This document shows positions 56,339 to 64,000 of a stretch of 64,000 nt of DNA, in pieces. The position numbers and the translations under genes are program-made. The stretch lies in contig NC_046675.1 of the NCBI RefSeq assembly GCF_003369915.1, positions 14,198,001-14,262,000 on the forward strand. Direction: 5' to 3'. The notes beneath the pieces are model-generated. The model did no database searches. It had not been told where the DNA came from and worked only from the letters and a program-made list of their open reading frames with translations. Source of the DNA: Drosophila miranda (taxonomy: Eukaryota; Arthropoda; Insecta; Diptera; Drosophilidae). Numbering within the stretch: the stretch's first letter is position 1; each line of letters begins with the position of its first letter.

Positions 56339-56513
56339 ATCGCCCAACGATGAGAGGAGCACCACTAGGAGGGTTCTATTCTACCTAAGATTCTTCAAAT
56401 ACCGAACGAGCTGATCCTTTTGGAATCCTTTTGGCCAAGGCAATGCAATCACAGATACAGATATAAACATACAACAGATATTCCACTTGATCATCTGATC
56501 GTCTGAGACACAC

Positions 56514-56519
56514 AATAAA
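56514..56519 (+). terminator. Sec23: Sec23 poly(A) signal
   Basis: AATAAA 176 nt after the Sec23 stop, ahead of the convergent elm gene. Confidence 0.6.
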
Positions 56520-56800
56520 CTATTCAAATTATGTTCAACAATTTAAATGACACGCTGTTGGCCTTTATTTGCAAGAAACTAAAAACAAAATGCCCTCAGA
56601 ACCTTAAATTACAGCGAAATAAAGAAGAATTAAGAATTGTATCAAGTGCGGGCCGCACAGGCCACACTTCCATAACGACTACTAATACAAGTTATGCCTC
56701 TCGGTAGACTCCACCTCCGTCCTAAACTATTTGGTACACACTGACTAAAAAGCTTGCTCTCTCTCTATCTCTGCCTCTGGTCCAGGATTGTATCTTGGCC

Positions 56801-58075
56801 TCAGTTGAGAAACCTTATGGACATCTTTGTGTCGACGTCGGTGCGGTCTAGGGCCTTGCAGAAGTCCTCGAACGATATCTTGCCCTGGCAGCAGAGGTCT
56901 GCCTCCAGGATTGTGCGCTCCGCAATGCTGACCAACTGGTCCTGGCTGATGTTGGCGCCCACCATCATGTGCAGAATGGAGAGCAGCTCGTCCCGGCTAA
57001 TCACGCCGTCGTCATCAAGGTCGTACATCTTGAAGGCGAACTTCAGCTTCTCCTCCCGGCTGTTCAGCATGCTCTGCTTGTTATCCCTCAGCGGACGGAA
57101 GTGGGCCAGCACGTTCATGAACTGCCGAAAGTTCACCCGATCGTCGGTGCTCTCGGCAAAGAACGAGTGGACGATGCGCTCGCACAGCGGATTGATGGCC
57201 AGCTCCGGGATCCGCATCAGGTCCTCGCGGGAGAGGGTCCCGCAGTCGTTGCGATCCAACGACGTGAAGCGCGAGTACAATCTCTCGATTTGGTTGGGAG
57301 TAACTGCGAATGAGTCGAAGTTATTAGTTATAAAATTCACCTGAATTATCAGCTCTTATCGGGGAACTGATACTAGCTGGTCGAACAGCACTGGATACAA
57401 GTCCGACGAGGTGGCGGCTATTTCAATTGTGAGAAACTTTGAGCTTATCGCCCCATACATATCGCATTTACACGGTCTCGGACACTAGATAATTGCTTCA
57501 TTCCAGTCAAAGGCATAGATAAGCGCCGACTTTTGCCCCCCAGACGACAAATAGCTACTAAAAGGGGGGCGATTGCCGATGACGTCACTCGCAGCGTACA
57601 GGTGCAATTGTAATTGTAATGCAAATTGATTGCTGGAAAACGGCTGTGCATATAGCTCTTGCATAAGGCAAGCGCATCGTGCGGATGCTTTTTTAAATAA
57701 GTAAATATGTATTTTCGTTTTTTAGAGCACCCACAACACAGCAACGTACAAACAAACCCCAGACGCCCTTGAGCAAAGCTACTGATAGTCTATGGAACCA
57801 GCCAGCGCAGCCACGCACGGTAGCCCAAATATTTGTACAAGTAATTGAACAGCTTTTAGCGCTCAAGTGCGACAATTGGGGCAGGCCAGGCCAGTCCAGT
57901 GAGTGGATTGGATTGTACTTGATATCCAAATGCGTATTGGTTTCGAAAGTAGTTTCCATTCTGATGACTTCTTGGCCAAGGTTATTGCCGCCCCAGTTTT
58001 GTACTCACAACCAGTTTCCTCCTGAATCTGCGCTATCTCCTCGTTCCGGAGGAACAGTGATGACTTGTTGCCCAT
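56801..58075 (-). CDS. elm: calcineurin B homologous protein (CHP1-type)
   Basis: EF-hand, N-myristoylated regulator that in animals binds Na+/H+ exchangers and inhibits calcineurin. Exons 58075-58009 and 57303-56801 give 189 aa; the donor is GGTT|GTGAGT, producing EETGFTPNQIERLYSRF as in the family. MGNKSS is a myristoylation signal. RIPELAINPL and VNFRQFM are CHP landmarks. The third EF loop (DLDDDGVISRDE) is canonical. The fourth (DLCCQGKISFED) has Cys and Gln where oxygen ligands are expected, so Ca2+ binding there is doubtful. The first two are degenerate, as in CHP1. The C-terminus DTKMSIRFLN is the conserved end. The symbol is from memory of the fly CHP1 ortholog. Confidence 0.92.
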
Positions 58076-59187
58076 CTCGCCGTTGCAATTTTGGTTAAAA
58101 ATTTGGAACCCGCTGAATATAATCAATTCGGATGCAATAGGGATGAGAGTATATAATATATCAGTACATCGATAACTTTTGACAATATATTTATTTGCTT
58201 GGGATCTATAAACTGAACTACAATCTTCTGAATTTGGAGCAATGCAATTAATACTATTTTTCTTTTGTTGGATTGACAGCGTAATTCTTATATGTCTACC
58301 AGCTTCGACTGTATTTGCATGTTCATCGCGGATCGTTGCAAATATCGATATATTTGTGCGATAAGCTGAAATTGAATTCGGCGGTTGTGGTCTTATGACA
58401 CTACACTCTAGTTACAGGCGACTTACTGAGTTTCCTCAGTCTCTGTTTTAAAACTAGATATTTTGAGAACAACGAAATATTGCAGTTTATTGTCTTCTTA
58501 AAAGTTCTTACAGGTTATAGGTAAGAAACATTTAATTCTAAGAAAATGTCATAATTTCGTTTCATAGAAGCTTGGAAAACTTTTTGATATTAATTAAAGG
58601 ATATCATGCCAAATTACGATAAAAATCGAGGAGAGTGATTTCCAACTCTTGAACAGAGAACAATAAGTCCATTGTCGAAAATGATATAGCTCGAAAAATG
58701 TTTGCGTATTCATGTGAAAGTCCTACACGCACAATTTATGTATTGTATTAACCATAACCGTACTGATGTCCCAGTTCATACACTGAACATGTCGCAAACG
58801 ATCTTTCTGGATTAGATCCCAGGGTCTTGGGTATTATATATCAATAGGTATGAAATGGGCTATACACATTTTCCATTCAGGTTCGCATTTGACAATTACA
58901 TAATAAATGTAGTTAATAAGTAGCAAATGTGTAGTTAGAGTGTTGTTACTGTATACAAACAATTAGTTTTGTGGAAATTGTTATTGACCTTTTTGTTTAA
59001 ACCTTATTTTATAAATAATCTTATTAAGCTAAAGACTGTAAATTAACCAGTAATTACCAATTAACTAACCAATCGAAGAATATGAATACAAATAATTCGG
59101 CAGTATATTTAAATTATATTTTAAAACTGTGACGTATAATTCGGTATATTTTTGAGGGTCAGACCGTATATGTAATGGACAAATCCG
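58076..59187. other. elm / MED27 divergent intergenic region
   Basis: 1.1 kb, AT-rich, no supported gene. ATCGATATAT near 58343 resembles a DRE. The stretch 59100-59175 carries GGTATATTTTT and GACCGTATA words, similar to those upstream of OXSM. Confidence 0.4.
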
Positions 59188-59198
59188 CGGTCACACTA
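59188..59198 (+). promoter_or_regulatory. MED27: core promoter Motif 1 of MED27
   Basis: CGGTCACACTA matches the fly Motif 1 (M1BP) consensus, 46 bp before the MED27 start codon, so transcription should start right here with a short leader. Confidence 0.65.
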
Positions 59199-59243
59199 GA
59201 CTTAATAACAAAAACATTTTTAAAAAATTATTTATTAACATAA

Positions 59244-60280
59244 ATGGATAAGTTAAATTGTACCCTGACTGCTGTTAAGAACCTGCGCTCGAATGTGCGA
59301 CAGTGCTTTGAGCACTTGGCCGACGGCACAGATGGGGAGGGAGTGGAAGAAAGCCGAAACAAGTTTGTCCACGATTTTCAGGAGAAATTCGGAGCCATAA
59401 ATTCACAATTGCGGTGAGGAAATTGAGAAAATCATTGTGTTGTTGTTTTATATCATGGATTACTGCCTTGCAGTGAAGTGGAGCAGTTGATCAATGGGTT
59501 GCAAGTGCCGCCCACGGCCTACTCCCTGGGAAATACGGCGTACCTGGCCCAGGAGACATCTCAGGACCGGCAGGCTCTGTATCCACAGCTGGTGAATAGC
59601 TACAAGTGGATCGACAAGGTGCACGATCACAGCTTCCTGGCCTTCAACAATCTCAACCAGAACACGCTGCGGAGGTCGTACAACTACTGCTCTCAAAAGC
59701 GCCCGCGCCTGCCGTTCTCTTCATTCAACAATGATCCGGAGTAAGTTTGCGGGGCACAGCTATTAGGAAATAGGAAATAGCAAATACGTATACGCACTGG
59801 CTGACACTGACCCCGAATCCTATTTGATTTCGCAGCCATATAGACAAATTGCTCAGTGAAATCAACACCCCGCCGCACACTTCATACAGAGTATTCCGTC
59901 CGTTTGGGTCCAACGCCGTGGCGATCGTGACCATCAGCAATGTGCTGAAGGCGGCCATCGTGTTCAAGGGCGTGCTCATTGAGTGGGTGACGGTGAAGGG
60001 CTACGACGAGCCGCTCGAGCAGGATGACCTGTGGGCGGAGTCGCGCTACGAGGTATTCCGCAAAGTCCAGGAGCACGCCCACTCTGCCATGCTGCACTTT
60101 TTCTCCCCTACGCTACCCGACCTGGCGGTGAAGAGTTATGTGACCTGGCTAAACAGCCACATTAAGCTCTTCCTCGAACCCTGCAAGCGCTGCAGCAAGT
60201 ACATAGCCAACGGCCTGCCGCCCACGTGGCGGGATCTGCGCACACTGGAGCCCTTCCATGAAGAGTGTCGCAACTGCTGA
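59244..60280 (+). CDS. MED27: Mediator complex subunit 27
   Basis: Upper-tail Mediator subunit bridging activators and RNA polymerase II. Exons 59244-59413, 59474-59740 and 59836-60280 give 293 aa, the family length. N-terminal helical part (TAVKNLRSNVRQCFEHLADG), middle LYPQLVNSYKWIDKVHDHS, then the diagnostic Med27 C-terminal domain: TWLNSHIKLFLEPCKRCSKYI, NGLPPTWRDLRTLEPFHEECR. The CxxC plus two late Cys probably form a small zinc site. Convergent with the GGNBP2-like gene; the stops are 148 bp apart. Confidence 0.95.
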
Positions 60281-60427
60281 AGATTATGATTAAATATATA
60301 TCTTTATAAGCATAACTTGTATACTTCATTTATTTCAAACAAAATATTATATGTATTTGAATGCATGCGTGCGGATTTTTAGAAATCGCATCGCTCGACT
60401 GAATAACTACAACGGTTTAATGCATTT

Positions 60428-63261
60428 TTAATGGCCAACTGAGGTGGCTGCAATTGCTGCAGCATATTGTGTTCGCACACCCCGCTGCAGGCACAGGCGC
60501 TCGAAGTTCTCTCGCAGAGTGGCACGGAGTCGCTCGCGCTGCTGCCTCACCTCCGCCTGGTGGTACTTGAAGGCCAGCACCACCTCTTGGGGAATGTAAT
60601 AGTTTTCATCGTCCTTATCGTAGTCGTCATAGTCGTCCTGCAACACAAAGTATGAATAGATAAATGAGTTAAAAATTTGTATGGAGTTCAGAGGCAATCC
60701 TGCTTCAGTTTTCGGCCATCCTTTGTGATGACAGATGCCATCAGTGCCAACTATCAACGATCAGTCAACGAACTCACCCACATCTGCAACAATGAAAACT
60801 TGTGCTCCAACTGCGAGGGGTGGCAGTAGAGTATATCAGAGACGAAGCTGTTGCGTTCGGCAACATCTAATCCATTCTGCTGATCCTCATCCAGGGGGAC
60901 ATCGTGATTGCACAGTCCATCTGAGCACGAGACCTCCGACCCTTCGGGTGACGAGACCACGCTGGAGGTACGGGAATTGATGTGCGAAGTGGGATCACTT
61001 CCATAGCCAGAATCCCGTACATCCTGCTCACAAGGACAGTTTGGCATAGACGCCAAACATTCGTCACACTTGCGAACACCGTTTGGCTGCTTAGCAACAT
61101 TCGATGAAACGCAACTGGCGACGTCCAAGTGCTCATCATACAGGTGCTGAGGAGCCGAGACCGCCGGCCTTGGCTGCTGCTTCGTGATGGCTTTTTTGGA
61201 GGCAGACTTTTGCTTCTTTTTCTTCGATTGCTTCTTCGCTTTCGATTTCGTTGGCTTGTCATTGGTAGGAGGCGTTGGCTCCGGCTCGGGCGCGAGAGTT
61301 ACTGCCTCCGTGACAATGCCATCGTCGACACCTACATCGTTAAGCTCCAAATGTTCTTCCAGATCCACATCCGCATCCGCATCGATATCCACATCTACAT
61401 CTACATCTACATCTTCTTCCTCATCATCAGACTCGCCTGCGTCCGCGTCTACATCCGCGTCCGCGCTCTCTTCGCATTGGCGATGCAAGTTCTTTTTCTC
61501 ATCTTTCCTCCTCTTCTTCTTGAGCTTCTTCAGCTCACGCTTCAGCTCCTTGGCCTTCTCAGCGCGACTAATTTCCTGGTAGAGCAGCTCCAAATTGCTG
61601 ATGCCCTGCTTTTGCTCCACGAATGTATCAAAGCTGCGACAAAGTGCGTGCACGCCCACAGCAGCCAGCACTTGGCAGGCGCGCTCCTCCTCGCGCAGAC
61701 TTACGTAAATGCGTCGAAGCCGTTCGTACATGATCATCCCCACGCAGGTGAGCACCTCCTCCTGGGCGATCTCCAGCGTTTTGGCGTGCCTTTCGCGCAG
61801 TTTCGAGTAGCTGCCGTTCACCTCAGGCTCAGCACGCTTGATCAGGGCATCGAGGAACTCAATTTTATTCGTGTTCACGTGTATGTGCTGGTCGGGAACA
61901 CACTTGCGGATGTGCGCATACAGTTGAGCAGCATAGCCCTTCTCTTTGGAGGAGATTTCACCAATGAGTATTTTATAGGCGCGTTCAATCTACGAAGAGG
62001 CAAGCAGATAAGGTATATCCTTGAGCTTTACCTATTCCATTCTCACCTTTGTCCGACAGCCAGAGCAGAACTTGTGCTTCTTTAGATAGTTTTCGAGCAC
62101 ATCGTGCAGCTCCTTGGTTTCGATGATCGTCAACTCGTTGCGGCAGTTGCTCTTCATGGCGGACCACACTTCTCGCCAGGTCTCCGAGAAGGGTTTGGCA
62201 CGGAAGGCGTCCAGCGAATGCAGGACACATCGCGTCTTGTTCCGCAATTTACTATCGAGCAGATTGTTGAGTACCTCGTGATGTCGATAGAGCAGCGTGC
62301 CCAGGGCCTGTGGCGTCTTCAGCTTCTCCTCGGCAATTCCCAGCTTGGCCTTGTCTCGCAGCTCCAGCGGATCGAGCGTGCGATGTCCCGACTCGGTCAG
62401 CTGATAGTACAATCGCTCTACTCGGCGTCGGCAGCCCACGCACTGCACGCACTGATTTAGCACCGCCATGAAGCTGGCGCTATCAATCTCCAGCGATTGG
62501 CGACGCTCGGCCTCTGTGAGCAGCCTGAATTTGCGAGAGAACTCCTCCAGGTCGCGACCCCGTATCAGGGGGCTGTCGATGACGAGTCCTTTGCTGTTCA
62601 GGTCCATTAGCATCTGGAAGCATCGAGAGAAGAACGGTTAGATCGGTTAGAGCGAGAGTGGAACCTGTTTAGGTGCATCCGCTGCTGCCGATTCAGCGGC
62701 AGCGTTCCATCTCTCTCTTTTGCTGCACTGCTGTGTGCACTTTCAAACAACATGGCGACAGAGGGCGAAGCAGCGAGAAGTTTCGGGTGCGGGTGGGTGG
62801 CAGGTGCAGAAATAAGAGACTAAGCGGCTCCTCTCTCTTTCCCTCTCTCGCTCATACCCCTCTCACTCTCAGCTGACGGAGAACTGCCAGCAGAATAATA
62901 TCATGGATCAAGTTCAATTAATAAACGCACAATTACAATTTCCGAGCTGTTTGTGAGACGAGACTAACACACATGCAGGCAGGCACTACATACATATGCA
63001 TGTACATATACCCGTGTGTTATGAAAGTTTTTGGACAAGCTGCATGGCACGACTGTGTGCGTGTGTGAGTTCATGCGAGTGTGAGGGGTTCTGCTGCCAG
63101 TCATTTTTCGCCTTACATATACAAAATCTGTACGGACAAAGCATAATATAATGACTGCTACTTACCATTAGTTTATCGCCTGCTACCAGGGGTAAATGCC
63201 TGCGACCAACATAACCAGAATCATCGTCATCAGTGGTATAGACTTTTGTCAGTCTCGCCAT
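60428..63261 (-). CDS. gametogenetin-binding protein 2 (GGNBP2)-like
   Basis: Exons high to low: 63261-63166, 62613-62047, 61989-60778 and 60637-60428; all phase 0, 694 aa. The start MARLTKVYTTDDDD parallels vertebrate MARLVAVCRDGEEE. Family landmarks: CVGCRRRVERLYYQLTESG, RCVLHSLDAFRAKP, LENYLKKHKFCSGCRTK, ERAYKILIGEISSKEKGYAA, RHAKTLEIAQEEVLTCVG. A Lys-rich coiled stretch (KELKRELKKLKKKRRKDEKK) leads into an Asp-rich DVDVDVDVDIDADADVD tract and a Lys-rich segment. The conserved DSGYGSDPTS and EVSCSDGLCNHD correspond to the human DCGYSSSMEGS...CTEGICNHD region. The molecular role is unclear; the mammalian protein is tied to spermatogenesis and placenta. I recall CG2182 as the fly ortholog but am not certain. 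Confidence 0.92.
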
Positions 63262-63487
63262 GTTCGAGAGCCAACGAAGGCAATTTCAGGCACTTTACGA
63301 AACACTTCTGCAGGGAGTGGGGGAAGGAGCAACAAAAACACTGCACTGTTTAACAAATAATACGCACTAGTATATCTCTATGCGATTCGAATGTCTCTAG
63401 GTCTCTCGAAATTCAGCTGCAAAATCTATTTTCTATGTCAAACACGTAGTAGGTGAATCGGTCCGGTCGCCATTAAATGCTGGCAGT

Positions 63488-63496
63488 AGTGTGACC
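63488..63496 (-). promoter_or_regulatory. core promoter Motif 1 of the GGNBP2-like gene
   Basis: Minus strand reads GGTCACACT, the Motif 1 (M1BP) core, 227 bp upstream of the start codon. The leader would run through 63487-63262. Confidence 0.55.
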
Positions 63497-63821
63497 GTAA
63501 TAAAACAATGTACTGAAATACTGAAATCTGAAATCATAAGAGGTTAGTTCTCAGCTGACTATAGCTCCCTACACAAATTCAAGTCCATAAAAAGGACTCT
63601 ACGATCGTTTTCTACTTTGTTCTTGATTTATTTGGTGAGCTCACATATACATATGAGCCGAGCGAAACAGTTCTGACGTGCAAATCGATCGTCAGAATTG
63701 AGTATAGCGCGAAAGACCAATCGAACCACCTAGTAGCAGGTTCCTTCCCTCAGGATAGCTGGTGCATTTTAATGTTATATAAAACACCCTTATCTGTTAA
63801 ATCTAAATATTAGAGGCCTAG

Positions 63822-64000
63822 GTTAGGTTAGGTTGAGGCGGCTGCCGGGCTCGCTCGGAACCCGTCACACTTAGGCCGGTTTCGGCCCGTTGTGATACCG
63901 CATAGGATCATTTCCTTCCTGCGTTGTGAGACTTCCTGTCAGCAATTATCCCATCCAGATGCTCTCACAAAGTTCGCTATCCTCCTGGGACATAGTTTGG
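63822..64000. repeat. interspersed repeat beginning with GGTTAGGTTAGGTT, cut by the window edge
   Basis: TAGGTTAGGTTAGGTTGAGG is followed by GGCTGCCGGGCTCG, CACACTTAGGCCGGTTTCGG and GTTGTGATACCGCATAGG. I recognise this as a widespread dipteran genomic repeat often found near genes, but cannot assign its class. It continues beyond the edge and no coding frame is evident. Confidence 0.5.

Noticed and set aside
61129-62085. 318-codon open frame on the plus strand
   Set aside because: Antisense shadow of the GGNBP2-like gene; its hydrophobic runs (IYIYIYIF, LFLIFPPLLLELLQL) are the complement of Asp/Glu/Lys codon repeats.

Overview
The window is Drosophila genomic DNA, almost certainly from the obscura group. 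Genes have short GT-AG introns, CA/TA microsatellites and a DINE-1-like repeat. The xanthine dehydrogenase (rosy) protein is 1343 aa with the exon pattern I recall for obscura-group rosy. All assignments come from reading the sequence; no search was run.

Layout, left part (1-38.8 kb): CtBP (+, two alternative C-termini, with a long RNA-foldback candidate in the alternative intron/3'UTR); a TraB-domain gene (-) whose first exon can also splice to an unrelated repeat/coiled-coil terminal exon; a repeat-rich interval with a DINE-1 fragment, three copies of a ~150-bp repeat and an inverted exon-like duplication; COX20 (+); rosy (+); three S1 serine proteases (CLIP protease +, snake -, proline-rich protease +); a small SMKR1-like lysine-rich protein (+); Hsc70-2 (+); two tandem TMEM135-family genes (+); and a selenium-binding-protein/methanethiol oxidase gene (-) with a LINE 3' fragment in its last intron.

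A repeat-bearing gap (38.8-40.2 kb) leads to the right part: mitochondrial beta-ketoacyl synthase OXSM (+); MTA1-like (-, 13 coding exons, ~9 kb) with a small secreted-protein gene nested antisense in its largest intron; Sec23 (+, with a candidate 21-nt microexon); elm/CHP1 (-); MED27 (+); and a GGNBP2-like gene (-). The window ends in an interspersed repeat.

From memory, the left genes map to 87D and the right genes to 83B in D. melanogaster. If so, the 38.8-40.2 kb gap is a chromosome rearrangement junction on Muller element E. The genes are mostly independent housekeeping or developmental units rather than a pathway. Links between neighbours are structural: divergent promoters (snake/protease, MTA1-like/Sec23, elm/MED27), tandem TMEM135 copies and convergent tails (MED27/GGNBP2). 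The most novel-looking items are the nested secreted-protein gene, the inverted exon-like duplication (hairpin-RNA candidate), the CtBP foldback, and the TraB locus with two unrelated C-terminal modules.
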